Counted from the first letter of the stretch, positions 1 to 6,231 are shown. The stretch is DNA of 41,522 nucleotides from a virus (IMGVR_UViG_3300028610_000622:1-41522), one strand, 5' to 3'. The notes: generated by a model not told the origin, from the letters alone. A program made the numbers and translations.

Positions 1-1
1 C

Positions 2-178
2 GACCTCCGCTGTGCCGACCTCAGCAGTGCCGACCTCTGCCGTGCCGACCTCAGCAGTGCCAATCTCTGCGATGCCGACTTTGACCGCGCTACAATAATC
101 CATCGTGGCCGCCAAGTGATAATTCACTTCGAGTATGTAACAACAGGACAACAAGGGGCGCAGCGTGCCAGAACATGA
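2..178 (+). CDS. Pentapeptide-repeat protein, C-terminal part (5' end outside window)
   Basis: The frame is open from the window edge to TGA at 176-178. It reads as consecutive A(D/N)(L/F)xx units: ADLSS, ADLCR, ADLSS, ANLCD, ADFDR. A non-repeat tail of about 28 residues follows. Such repeats form a right-handed quadrilateral beta-helix. Known members include DNA-mimic proteins that bind gyrase, but most have no known role and none can be assigned here. At DNA level the repeats show as alternating near-copies of a 15-nt unit. The stop overlaps the GTG start of the next gene by 14 nt, so the two are probably translationally coupled. The length and N terminus cannot be judged. Confidence 0.8.
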   Translation, partial: DLRCADLSSADLCRADLSSANLCDADFDRATIIHRGRQVIIHFEYVTTGQQGAQRART

Positions 179-389
179 CTGTCGATTCCAACGACTCCGA
201 CTCGCGGCCGGTCTCACCCAGGTCGAGTTGGCCGACCTAACGGGCCTGGCACAGTCGACGATCGTTCTTAACGAACAGGGCCAGCCGTCGGACAGGTATA
301 TCATCGCGCTGGCCAAGGCTCTGCGTATAACCGTCGAGGACCTTCTGGATCCACGCATAACCGTCGAGAAACTCTTGAAGGATGAGTGA
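165..389 (+). CDS. Small XRE/Cro-type helix-turn-helix regulator
   Basis: This 74-residue protein is essentially one HTH_3 domain. It reads LRLAAGLTQVELADLTGL (helices 1-2), then the recognition-helix region AQSTIVLNEQGQ, then the typical IIALAKALRITVEDLLDP end. It starts at GTG 165, behind an AAGGGG ribosome binding site inside the end of the pentapeptide-repeat gene. It probably binds a phage operator as a repressor or Cro-like switch protein. A short duplication is visible near the C terminus (RITVEDLLDP then RITVEKLLKD). The HTH call is firm; the target and sign of regulation are unknown. Confidence 0.8.
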   Translation: MPEHDCRFQRLRLAAGLTQVELADLTGLAQSTIVLNEQGQPSDRYIIALAKALRITVEDLLDPRITVEKLLKDE

Positions 390-640
390 TGCTAAGAGAA
401 ATGCTCCCGGGTTGGTACCCGTTCCGGTGGTTCCCGTTCCAACGCTGTATTGAATGTCGCAAATGGTACTTTGGCGGGCTGCCGTGGTTCGGCTGGCTGC
501 CAGCCTGGCGGGAATTCTGCTGCCGAGAGTGTTGCGATAAGAACATGGATCGCGTCGACGACTACCATGACGCACTCCGCGCAACCGTGGCCTCGCTGAA
601 GGCAGAGCTGGCAAAAGCCAGGGAGAAGAACGATGGATAA
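389..640 (+). CDS. Small Cys-rich putative zinc-binding protein
   Basis: This 83-residue protein starts at ATG 389, six bases after AAGGA. A GTG three bases upstream is too close to the ribosome binding site. The first half is rich in Trp, Phe and Pro and carries CIEC and CCRECC, a plausible zinc site made of two CxxC-like knuckles. The second half is a charged helix (ALRATVASLKAELAKAREK) likely to form a coiled coil. It overlaps both neighbours by a few bases. Function is unknown; DNA or protein binding is only inferred from the fold type. Confidence 0.65.
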   Translation: MLREMLPGWYPFRWFPFQRCIECRKWYFGGLPWFGWLPAWREFCCRECCDKNMDRVDDYHDALRATVASLKAELAKAREKNDG

Positions 641-1010
641 CCAAGTAAACCTTGCCAGGATTGAACAGCGGAACCTACACCGTCGTTTGGCGGCCGACCT
701 TCGCAACCTCATCGGCGAAGAGATAGTCAAGGCCGGAGGCCAGTGCCAGGACATTTACGAGAAGATGCTTCACTCGCTACTACCGCCGCCTCCGGAGCCT
801 GCCTCGCCCCAGAAGCCGATGACAGACGCGGAGTCGCGAGCGTTTGGCCTAAGGGTCATGCCCGACAAATACCACGCCCACGCAGGCGATCGAGTCGACT
901 CGGTGCCCCTGGACTACATCCATTACGTTACCGAACGCGACGACTTTGCCAAAGACCTTCGCCGTTACTGGATGAGTGCTCGAATACAGCGAGAGCAAGC
1001 CGATGATTGA
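633..1010 (+). CDS. Hypothetical protein with possible DUF3820-like C-terminal half
   Basis: This is a 125-residue protein starting at ATG 633, overlapping the upstream stop. The N-terminal half is helical (LARIEQRNLHRRLAADLRNL) and is followed by a proline-rich linker. The last 60 residues (FGLRVMPDKYHAHAGDRV, then LDYIHYVTE) recall the small phage family in which a conserved MPxGKYxG motif precedes PLDYLxW. The glycines of that motif are poorly kept, so the family link is weak. No enzymatic role can be assigned. Confidence 0.6.
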   Translation: MDNQVNLARIEQRNLHRRLAADLRNLIGEEIVKAGGQCQDIYEKMLHSLLPPPPEPASPQKPMTDAESRAFGLRVMPDKYHAHAGDRVDSVPLDYIHYVTERDDFAKDLRRYWMSARIQREQADD

Positions 1011-1080
1011 CATCCTAATCGTCGCGGCGGTGCTGACGGTGCTGCTGGTCGCCGTGGAAATACTTGATAGGAGGAAATGA
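1003..1080 (+). CDS. 25-residue single-span membrane protein
   Basis: The frame ATG 1003 to TGA 1078-1080 gives MIDILIVAAVLTVLLVAVEI followed by LDRRK. That is one hydrophobic helix of about 18 residues with a positively charged C-terminal end. The start overlaps the upstream stop (ATGATTGA), and the stop sits beside the ribosome binding site of the next gene, so it fits the operon without gaps. Such tiny spans in phages may be membrane effectors or holin-like, but nothing here proves that. Confidence 0.5.
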   Translation: MIDILIVAAVLTVLLVAVEILDRRK

Positions 1081-1081
1081 G

Positions 1082-1255
1082 ATGCCTGACAATCTAAACG
1101 AGGGCTTCGACCGGGCCCAGTTCAGGCACGACAACCAGTCGCCGCCGGAGGGTCCTCGGTGCCGGGACTGCGGCGAGTTCCTTGACGAAGACGATGACGA
1201 CTGCGAGGGGCTGTGTACTGCATGCTACTTCGACGAAGAGGAAGACGATGCCTAA
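1082..1255 (+). CDS. Small acidic zinc-ribbon-like protein
   Basis: This 57-residue protein starts at ATG 1082, seven bases after GGAGG. An in-frame TTG at 1064 would bury the ribosome binding site and is rejected. It has CRDCGEF and CTACYF separated by an acidic loop, a four-cysteine zinc-ribbon layout. It ends in EEEDDA, which is encoded by the ribosome-binding module of the next gene. Function unknown. Confidence 0.6.
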   Translation: MPDNLNEGFDRAQFRHDNQSPPEGPRCRDCGEFLDEDDDDCEGLCTACYFDEEEDDA

Positions 1256-1364
1256 AAAATACTGTATCTACTGCGGCAGGGAGCTAGACGAGGGGGAAGA
1301 AATTCTCTGTGACGGGTGCGAGTACGCTGGTTCCCATTCCGATGAGGAGGAAGACGATGGCTAA
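1248..1364 (+). CDS. 38-residue zinc-ribbon protein
   Basis: ATG 1248 follows GAGGAAGAC and overlaps the upstream stop by eight bases. The protein carries CIYCGRE and CDGCEY (two CxxC pairs 12 residues apart), a minimal zinc ribbon, and ends in EEEDDG. The same acidic ending in this and the preceding gene comes from a duplicated ribosome binding site (1238-1250 and 1347-1359). Too small for a functional guess beyond metal binding. Confidence 0.55.
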   Translation: MPKKYCIYCGRELDEGEEILCDGCEYAGSHSDEEEDDG

Positions 1365-1569
1365 CGACATGGAGATATACGAGGATATGCGCGCGTTCGC
1401 TGAATGTCTGACGCGTGCCCGCGACGCCCTGACGGATCGCGAGGACCTAGACCGCATCCAGCCCGATACCAACTTTAGCGAGATACACGCGACAGTACGC
1501 AAACTCTTGGACGGGGCCGAACAAAACATCGGTGCCGCGTTGCTGGCACTCGGGTTTTCAGACTTGTAA
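1357..1569 (+). CDS. Hypothetical helical protein
   Basis: This 70-residue protein starts at ATG 1357, directly after the second GAGGAAGACG module. It is predicted all-helical and amphipathic (YEDMRAFAECLTRARDAL, then FSEIHATVRKLLDGAEQNI). There are no recognisable motifs and no signal or membrane segments. It sits in a run of small early genes with overlapping ends. Confidence 0.55.
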   Translation: MANDMEIYEDMRAFAECLTRARDALTDREDLDRIQPDTNFSEIHATVRKLLDGAEQNIGAALLALGFSDL

Positions 1570-1582
1570 AAGGAGGAAGACG

Positions 1583-1744
1583 ATGGCAGTAATCTGTCAT
1601 CAGACATTAGGCAGGGCGATCTACCTGCACAATCCCACGCAAGAGCCGTTCGAGATGCTTGGCGACGCGATACGAACGGCGATCGACGCATCGGTCTACC
1701 TGCGATCGGGAAGGGAGAAGTCATGCACGCCACCGACACACTAA
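1583..1744 (+). CDS. Hypothetical 53-residue protein
   Basis: ATG 1583 lies seven bases downstream of AAAGGAGGA, one of the best ribosome binding sites in this region and a third copy of the GAGGAAGACGATG module. The product is a short mixed protein with no recognisable domain. It overlaps the next gene by 22 bases, in a different frame. Confidence 0.5.
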   Translation: MAVICHQTLGRAIYLHNPTQEPFEMLGDAIRTAIDASVYLRSGREKSCTPPTH

Positions 1745-2115
1745 TCGCGCGGGTCCGGGACGGCGTGCTGGTGCGCAACGTCAGTGGCCATCTATTTTAT
1801 TGCATCCGCGTGCCGGTAGCAACTGATCTAGCAATCGCCATCACCGAAGAAGTTTGGCGAGTCGGCGTCCATGCAGCCGAAGAGGAAGGAGTTGAAGACA
1901 TGCGAGGCGAAAAGCAAATAGCCAAATGCAACGAGTGGAGGCTCTATCGTGACAAGCTCGGAGAGGTACGATTTGAGACTCACGGTCTAGCTGTCATTTA
2001 CCACAAGGGGGAGTGCGACGTCTGGTTACCCGACGCCGCAGTCGAGGCCCTCGTAGCCGACGTGGCTGCCCGGGACCATCAAGTCACCGAACTACTGGAG
2101 GCCGGCGATGAGTAG
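1723..2115 (+). CDS. Hypothetical protein, 130 aa
   Basis: Starts at ATG 1723 behind AGGGAG. It is soluble, mixed alpha/beta, with a beta-rich middle (EWRLYRDKLGEVRFETHG, then AVIYHKGECDVWLPDAAV) and a helical end. The last residues EAGDE are encoded by the ribosome-binding module of the next gene. No family recognised. Confidence 0.6.
   Translation: MHATDTLIARVRDGVLVRNVSGHLFYCIRVPVATDLAIAITEEVWRVGVHAAEEEGVEDMRGEKQIAKCNEWRLYRDKLGEVRFETHGLAVIYHKGECDVWLPDAAVEALVADVAARDHQVTELLEAGDE
2098..2115 (+). repeat. Ribosome-binding/start module, copy 1 (ends in EAGDE)
   Basis: The sequence GAGGCCGGCGATGAGT supplies the ribosome binding site and ATG of the 2108 gene and the last codons of the gene before it. 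The same 18 bases, with one difference, recur at 2249-2266. Confidence 0.7.
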
Positions 2116-2266
2116 TCTATCTCTCGGAATGTTCATTAGCGCGATCATGGTGGTGGGAATATGGGTGTGCCTCGTGATACACTCGCTCAACAATATCACG
2201 GATCGCATATGGCACGTCGTCTTGGAACTGCGGAAGCATAATGAACGGGAGGCCGGCGATGAGTGA
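2108..2266 (+). CDS. 52-residue membrane protein
   Basis: The frame ATG 2108 to TGA 2264-2266 encodes a protein whose residues 4-25 form one hydrophobic span (LSLGMFISAIMVVGIWVCLV). A charged helical tail follows and ends in REAGDE. It starts inside the upstream stop (ATGAGTAG), and its end overlaps the exonuclease start, so it is translationally coupled on both sides. The topology is that of a small inner-membrane protein; no function can be named. Confidence 0.5.
   Translation: MSSLSLGMFISAIMVVGIWVCLVIHSLNNITDRIWHVVLELRKHNEREAGDE
2249..2266 (+). repeat. Ribosome-binding/start module, copy 2 (ends in EAGDE)
   Basis: Second copy of the 18-base joint at 2098-2115. It carries the ribosome binding site and ATG of the exonuclease gene and the last residues of the 52-residue membrane protein. 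Only one base differs, in the stop codon (TAG versus TGA). Confidence 0.7.
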
Positions 2267-3173
2267 CATACTACCGACGGAGGCCGAATGGCTGGCGGAA
2301 CGTAAAAAGGGACTCGGTGGCTCCGATGCCGCCGCTGCCCTGGGTGTCCCGACGTACAAGACGCCATACGAGTTGTGGGCCGACAAGGTGAGCCCCGGCG
2401 AAATCGAGCCGGACGCGGCCAAGCGGGAACTCTTCAGGTGGGGCCACCTAATGGAACAACCGATTGCCAAGGCGTTGGCCGAAGACACGGGGCGAAACGT
2501 AATGTTGTCGCAGCCATACGCGATTAGGCGCCATCCGACTTGCCCGATCATGTTTTGCACGCCTGACGCCATCCAGCGCGACGGTGATCGGGGTGGCCGA
2601 GTCGAGGGCGTTGGGATCGTCCAGATTAAGAACGTCGACGATCGCGTCGCGTGGGCATGGAAAGAGGGCCCACCGCTGGACGTCGAGGTCCAGATACAAC
2701 ACGAGATGGAATGTACGTCCACGAAGTGGGGTACGATAGCCGCGCTAATCGGCAAGAGCGACTTCCGGTATTACGACGTCGAGTACGATCCGGACTTCGT
2801 CAAGGCCATGATGGCCACCGAGGCCAAGTTCTGGCAGCGGGTGGTCGACCACGATCCGCCACCGCTTGACGGCACGTCGCCTGAGACCTACGCCCGGGTG
2901 CTCAGGCAATTACATCCGCAAGACTCCGGCGAGACGATATCGTTGACGCTCGAAGTGGAAGAAGTAGGCGACCGGCTTTTGGAAGTAAAGGCGGAGATCA
3001 AGAACTTGGCGGACCTCAAGACTTCACTAGAAAACGAAATTAAACAAGCGCTGGGGGATGCGACCTTCGGCACGTTACCAGGAGGAGGTAAGTACTCATG
3101 GAAAACAACGGAATGCAAGGGGTACACGGTCAAGGCGACCCAGCAGAGGACGTTGCGGAGGCTCAAGAAGTAA
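2259..3173 (+). CDS. YqaJ-type viral recombinase / lambda-exonuclease-family nuclease
   Basis: This 304-residue protein is expected to digest one strand of DNA ends 5' to 3' to feed phage recombination. The family order is visible: an N-terminal RKKGLGGSDAAAALG (residues 16-30), GHLMEQPIA with the conserved Glu66, CTPDAI with Asp103, the catalytic strand VQIKN (Gln122, Lys124), and VEVQIQHEM in place of the usual QVQHQM helix. A Gln replaces the usual Glu of the (D/E)xK motif, an uncommon but known variation in PD-(D/E)xK nucleases. The last 70 residues are a coiled-coil tail. Start ATG 2259 is chosen because it follows GGGAGGCCGGCG; upstream ATG 2241 has no site. Its 3' end overlaps the annealing-protein gene by 76 nt, the classic pairing for a SynExo recombination module. 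Confidence 0.85.
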   Translation: MSDILPTEAEWLAERKKGLGGSDAAAALGVPTYKTPYELWADKVSPGEIEPDAAKRELFRWGHLMEQPIAKALAEDTGRNVMLSQPYAIRRHPTCPIMFCTPDAIQRDGDRGGRVEGVGIVQIKNVDDRVAWAWKEGPPLDVEVQIQHEMECTSTKWGTIAALIGKSDFRYYDVEYDPDFVKAMMATEAKFWQRVVDHDPPPLDGTSPETYARVLRQLHPQDSGETISLTLEVEEVGDRLLEVKAEIKNLADLKTSLENEIKQALGDATFGTLPGGGKYSWKTTECKGYTVKATQQRTLRRLKK

Positions 3174-4141
3174 GCGCGACAACCGGCCTGCTCGACCAAG
3201 TGATGGATGCCACCATCCCAGAGGACTATCGGAACGTAGTTGATCCTGGTCGGTTTAAGCAGGTATGGCGGGCGGCCACGCTCTATTCTAAGTCTGAAAT
3301 GGTGCCCAAACGATTCCAGGCGAGGTTTGCCGAGCCCGGGCAGGACAGAATTTCGGACTGTTTCGTCGTGATTGACACGGCTATGCGGCTAAAGATCAAC
3401 ATTATGTTGGCTTTTCAGCAACTATACGTCGTCCATGGCACCCCGTCGATGGGCGCTCAACTTGCGATCGCCTTAGCGAATAGATCGGAAGCGATAGACG
3501 GCCGCATACACTTCGAGCTGACCGGCGAAGGCGGAACACGGGCATGCCGTGCCTACGCAACGGATGATACCGGTACGAAGATTGATCTGACTGTGGATAT
3601 GGCGCTGGCGAATAAGTCAGGATGGACCAAGCCACGAGGTAAGAGCGGTATGATCCCGCTGTGGGTCACAAACCCAGACCTCATGCTACGGTACCGGTCG
3701 GCTACCTATTTGATTCGCACGCATTGCCCGGAGGTTCAAATGGGGTTACCCACCGACGATGAGGTAGAGGATATGGATGAGCCCAAGGCGATACCCGCCA
3801 CGCCGAAGAGTCTCGGCGAACTAACCGAGCGGCTGAACGCACCGGCGGTAGACGTGGAGTCCGAACCGGAGGACATCCTGACGCCCAAGGGCCAGGCCGT
3901 CGCGGCGGAGGCACCGGCAGACGAGACGCTAAAGGCAGCAAACAAGCCCGACCCCGTGATCTGGATGGCAGAGCTTGAGGAAGCCTTTGGCGCCGCGAAG
4001 ACCACTGAGGAAGTGATGGCTCTATGCGACCAGGGCAAGGCCTTCATTAAGGAACTTGGTGGCTCACAGAAGACATATGCCGGCAACGTGGAGACCTGGG
4101 ATAAGAAGGCACATCACCGAATCGCGGACAAGGATATTTAA
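3098..4141 (+). CDS. Probable RecT-like single-strand annealing protein
   Basis: This 347-residue protein has ATG 3098 nine bases after GGAGGAGG, inside the end of the exonuclease gene. Residues about 50-230 form the conserved core: FKQVWRAATLYSKSEMVPK, a block containing DTAMRLKINIMLAFQQLYVV, then GTPSMGAQLAIALANRS and PDLMLRYRSATYLIRTHCPE. This arrangement occurs in phage proteins encoded beside exonucleases and regarded as RecT/Bet-like annealing proteins. The C-terminal 110 residues are acidic, low-complexity and probably flexible. The expected role is annealing complementary strands with the upstream exonuclease. Family assignment is by pattern and neighbourhood only. Confidence 0.65.
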   Translation: MENNGMQGVHGQGDPAEDVAEAQEVSATTGLLDQVMDATIPEDYRNVVDPGRFKQVWRAATLYSKSEMVPKRFQARFAEPGQDRISDCFVVIDTAMRLKINIMLAFQQLYVVHGTPSMGAQLAIALANRSEAIDGRIHFELTGEGGTRACRAYATDDTGTKIDLTVDMALANKSGWTKPRGKSGMIPLWVTNPDLMLRYRSATYLIRTHCPEVQMGLPTDDEVEDMDEPKAIPATPKSLGELTERLNAPAVDVESEPEDILTPKGQAVAAEAPADETLKAANKPDPVIWMAELEEAFGAAKTTEEVMALCDQGKAFIKELGGSQKTYAGNVETWDKKAHHRIADKDI

Positions 4142-4163
4142 CCCAACCCGAAGGAGGTGAGTC

Positions 4164-4790
4164 GTGAATAAGAAAGAAGCGGCGGAGATACTGAGCGCCA
4201 TTTCGGCATCCGCCGAGCTCGTGACATTGCCCGGCCAACATGAGAGACGGCTACTGAGGTGGGGCGATATGGACAGTCTTAATGAGGTGGCCGGCTACCT
4301 GGAGGCACTCGCCGAAACTGACCAAGCCAAGTTCGACCAGGCCGTGGCCGCCGCGGTGGAGGCGAAGCTGGACGCGGATAGCAAGCTGGATCGCGGGGCG
4401 GTCCGCGTTGCAAAGGAAGACATTGAACAGGTACTCAAGGCCGCGGCCGGTCTTAACGTCGATGGGCTAGCCGTGTCTAATAACCAGATACCATGTGTCA
4501 AGGAGTTGCAGCGCGTCGCAACCCGCTGTGTTGATGCCGGGACACTCGACCTCGCGTGTGCCGAAAACCAGGTTGAGCTGTCGAGCTTCGAGGCGGCGGT
4601 GAGGAAGAGCCTTTCGACGTTTGCTTTACCGATCGATACCGTGGCGGCGGGAGTGGGTACTCTGGTAATGTGTTACCTGAGTACGTTGACTGGCATGACG
4701 ACAAGCAACCGCCAGGCGGTCCGGCTGGCACATCTATCAGCCGCGTGCCAGCACATCGCGGACAGCCTTTACAGAGAAGAGGGAGGTTAG
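4164..4790 (+). CDS. Hypothetical helical protein, 208 aa
   Basis: It begins at GTG 4164 behind AAGGAGGTGA, a near-perfect anti-16S match. The protein is almost entirely alpha-helical and Ala/Glu/Lys-rich (AKFDQAVAAAVEAKLDADSK), with a less charged Cys-containing second half. A region near residues 160-180 is hydrophobic but contains Thr and Cys and is not a clear membrane span. It sits between the recombination module and an XRE regulator. No family recognised. Confidence 0.65.
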   Translation: MNKKEAAEILSAISASAELVTLPGQHERRLLRWGDMDSLNEVAGYLEALAETDQAKFDQAVAAAVEAKLDADSKLDRGAVRVAKEDIEQVLKAAAGLNVDGLAVSNNQIPCVKELQRVATRCVDAGTLDLACAENQVELSSFEAAVRKSLSTFALPIDTVAAGVGTLVMCYLSTLTGMTTSNRQAVRLAHLSAACQHIADSLYREEGG

Positions 4791-4792
4791 CC

Positions 4793-5104
4793 ATGGGAGT
4801 CAAGATCGGAGCGGCCGCGCGGTGTATAAGACAGGCCGCCGGCCTGACCCAGGCTGAAGTGGCCGCGCAGATCGGGTGTAGTAGGGTCCATGTTGCCAGA
4901 ATCGAACTCGGCACCCGCTGGCCATCACAGTCTATCCAAGAGGCATACAGGGACCTCTGGCGGATCGATCTCTATTGCGTGGCCTGGTGTCTGTTTGGCG
5001 ACGTGGACAGGCTCCCGCCCGGGTTGCGTAAGCCCACGCGGGCACTAGCCGAGGCATACCAGACGACGATTGACGCAATCAGGACTTCTAGAAAACAGAA
5101 ATGA
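4793..5104 (+). CDS. XRE-type HTH regulator
   Basis: This 103-residue protein has an N-terminal HTH_3 domain: ARCIRQAAGLTQAEVAAQIG, then CSRVHVARIELGTRWPS. The remainder (about 50 residues) contains WRIDLYCVAWCLF and may serve for dimerisation. ATG 4793 follows GGGAGG. Its TGA at 5102-5104 lies at the very start of repeat element A. It is likely a transcription regulator of this early region; the operator is unknown. Confidence 0.75.
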   Translation: MGVKIGAAARCIRQAAGLTQAEVAAQIGCSRVHVARIELGTRWPSQSIQEAYRDLWRIDLYCVAWCLFGDVDRLPPGLRKPTRALAEAYQTTIDAIRTSRKQK

Positions 5105-5199
5105 AGCCTTTGCTCCCCGTCGCCGGCCAGATAACCAATGAGAGAGACTACTGTCCGGCGGCGGGTTTGCTATAAGTGAAAGGGAGGTGAGACGATGGA
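5102..5199 (+). repeat. Repeat element A, copy 1 (hairpin plus ribosome binding site)
   Basis: This is about 98 bases, repeated at 5479-5571. It holds an 11-bp stem, CCCGTCGCCGG (5116-5126) with CCGGCGGCGGG (5155-5165), containing one GU pair. The stem is followed by TTT, then TATAAGTGAAAGGGAGGTGAGACG and the ATG of the next gene. The hairpin could act as a weak terminator or attenuator, or as a structure setting access to the ribosome binding site. It begins exactly at the stop of the upstream gene. Confidence 0.75.
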
Positions 5200-5401
5200 A
5201 AATATTACCCGTGTAAAACCCACCAGGTTGCAGCTCAATGTGTGTCTTCCAAGAGCACTCTGGGCGCGAATGAGGCAACGGGACGATATCAATTGGCAAG
5301 CGGTTTGTCGCAACGCAATTGAGGTTGTACTGGGAGACGCCAAGCGGCTAGAGGGTCAACCGGGTGAAGCCGAAGAGCCCGATAACGCAGCGGCCCCGTA
5401 A
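5195..5401 (+). CDS. Small ribbon-helix-helix-like protein
   Basis: This 68-residue protein starts at ATG 5195 after AAAGGGAGGTGAG in element A. It has the layout of a ribbon-helix-helix DNA-binding protein: a strand TRLQLNVCLP, helix RALWARMRQRDD, then NWQAVCRNAIEVVLG. The C-terminal tail (GEAEEPDNAAAP) is encoded by element B, so the end of the protein is supplied by the repeat. It may repress its own cassette, but no operator is visible. Confidence 0.6.
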   Translation: MENITRVKPTRLQLNVCLPRALWARMRQRDDINWQAVCRNAIEVVLGDAKRLEGQPGEAEEPDNAAAP

Positions 5402-5468
5402 CAAACCGGGGGACATATTTGCCGCCACGCTTCCAGCGGTGCCGCATCAACGGCGGGAGCTAATTCAA
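5361..5468 (+). repeat. Repeat element B, copy 1
   Basis: This element follows the first cassette gene and recurs at 5746-5863. Two blocks are strongly conserved: 5361-5397 is identical over 37 bases to 5746-5782, and 5434-5468 matches 5829-5863 with one difference. The stretch between them is diverged and differs in length by about 10 bases. Copy 1 encodes the tail of the ribbon-helix-helix-like protein; the remainder (5402-5468) appears non-coding. Confidence 0.8.
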
Positions 5469-5478
5469 GGAGGCAGAC

Positions 5479-5571
5479 TGAAGCCTTTGCTCCCCGTCGC
5501 CGGTCCGACAACCAAGAGAACACGGTCCGGCGGCGGGTTTACTATAAGGGAAAGGGAGGTGAGACGATGGA
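5479..5571 (+). repeat. Repeat element A, copy 2 (hairpin plus ribosome binding site)
   Basis: Second copy of element A. The same 11-bp stem lies at 5493-5503 and 5527-5537 with a shorter loop (23 rather than 28 bases), followed by TTT and an AAAGGGAGGTGAGACG site before ATG 5567. Identity to copy 1 is highest in the stem arms and the ribosome binding site, which suggests these parts are under selection. Confidence 0.75.
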
Positions 5572-5752
5572 CAACGACGGCAAAAAGATAGGATGTGTTG
5601 ATTGTCATTGGTGGGATCCTTACCCAGCGGATAGTAACGGAGTGTATGGCCAGTGCCGGTATAATCCACCGATCGCATGCCCAGAGGATTCGGGTGCCCT
5701 TTGGCCGATAGTTACGCCTTTTGACTGGTGTCGGCAGTTCTTAATCGGGTGA
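5567..5752 (+). CDS. Small Cys/Trp-rich protein (phage CxxC family)
   Basis: This 61-residue protein has CVDCHWWD near the N terminus, GQCRYNPP in the middle and WPIVTPFDWCRQF at the end. The pattern CxxC...GxCRxxxP...WP...WC is common in small phage proteins and probably binds zinc or an iron-sulfur cluster. It is the second gene of the duplicated cassette: element A supplies its ribosome binding site, and element B' begins at its last codons. It is unrelated to the gene in the equivalent place in cassette 1. Confidence 0.7.
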   Translation: MDNDGKKIGCVDCHWWDPYPADSNGVYGQCRYNPPIACPEDSGALWPIVTPFDWCRQFLIG

Positions 5753-5863
5753 AGCCGAAGAGCCCGATAACGCAGCGGCCCCAAACCTCGAATAAAAAAC
5801 TGGGGACGACATTAAGCCGCGCGCTCCCAGCGGTGCTGCATCAACGGCGGGAGCTAATTCAAT
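5746..5863 (+). repeat. Repeat element B, copy 2
   Basis: Second copy of element B, starting in the last codons of the upstream gene. Here it is otherwise non-coding: with the following AT-rich stretch (5864-5893, GAATGATGAATGAGGAATGATG) it fills the 155-base gap before the next gene. No ORF with a ribosome binding site is present in the gap. Confidence 0.8.
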
Positions 5864-5907
5864 GCTGAATGATGAATGAGGAATGATGAACTAGAAGGGA
5901 GGTGACT

Positions 5908-6096
5908 ATGAAGACCGTGCGGGAGTCGATATCAGACGAGACGCTCAACGCCCTCATCGACGCGGCCGTAAATATTACCGGATGGGCCATCGGGAACCCG
6001 GGGACGGGGAGCTATGTTGCCGTGAAGGTAGAGGCGTACAACGCGGTTTCAAGCGCTGGGAGCGCGGTACTTGCTGACTTGGAGCGAGCGAAGTGA
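5908..6096 (+). CDS. Hypothetical 62-residue protein
   Basis: ATG 5908 follows GAAGGGAGGTGAC, a very strong ribosome binding site that favours it over GTG 5902. The protein is short, helical and Ala-rich, with no recognisable motif. Its stop TGA (6094-6096) is followed in the same frame by a further open stretch that ends inside the next gene. Confidence 0.5.
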   Translation: MKTVRESISDETLNALIDAAVNITGWAIGNPGTGSYVAVKVEAYNAVSSAGSAVLADLERAK

Positions 6097-6147
6097 TCCA
6101 AGGAAGGCCCGCTCGGGCGTCGAACGTTTCCCGGCGTCCCGGATGGG

Positions 6148-6231
6148 ATGCTTCTACAACTGGCCGCCAAGCTGGTTGAGTCGGCCGACGCCGCGGACCG
6201 GGAGAATAGCAAAGGAGAAGACGATGCCTGA
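6148..6231 (+). CDS. Possible 27-residue ORF, or a continuation of the 5908 gene beyond TGA
   Basis: In the frame of the 5908 gene, the 44 codons after its TGA are open and read like coding sequence. The stretch ends TGA 6229-6231, overlapping the ATG of the next gene (ATGCCTGA). The only in-frame ATG is 6148, behind a weak GGATGGG. It may be a separate tiny gene (MLLQLAAKLVESADAADREN and on), a readthrough extension or a decayed gene. Confidence 0.3.
   Translation: MLLQLAAKLVESADAADRENSKGEDDA

Noticed and set aside
5116-5168. Element A hairpin as a clear intrinsic terminator
   Set aside because: The stem is strong but followed by only three T residues and immediately by a ribosome binding site; kept as part of a repeat element rather than called a terminator.
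5102-5863. Insertion sequence or transposon bounded by repeats
   Set aside because: No transposase, terminal inverted repeats or target-site duplication; the interior genes are small phage-type proteins.
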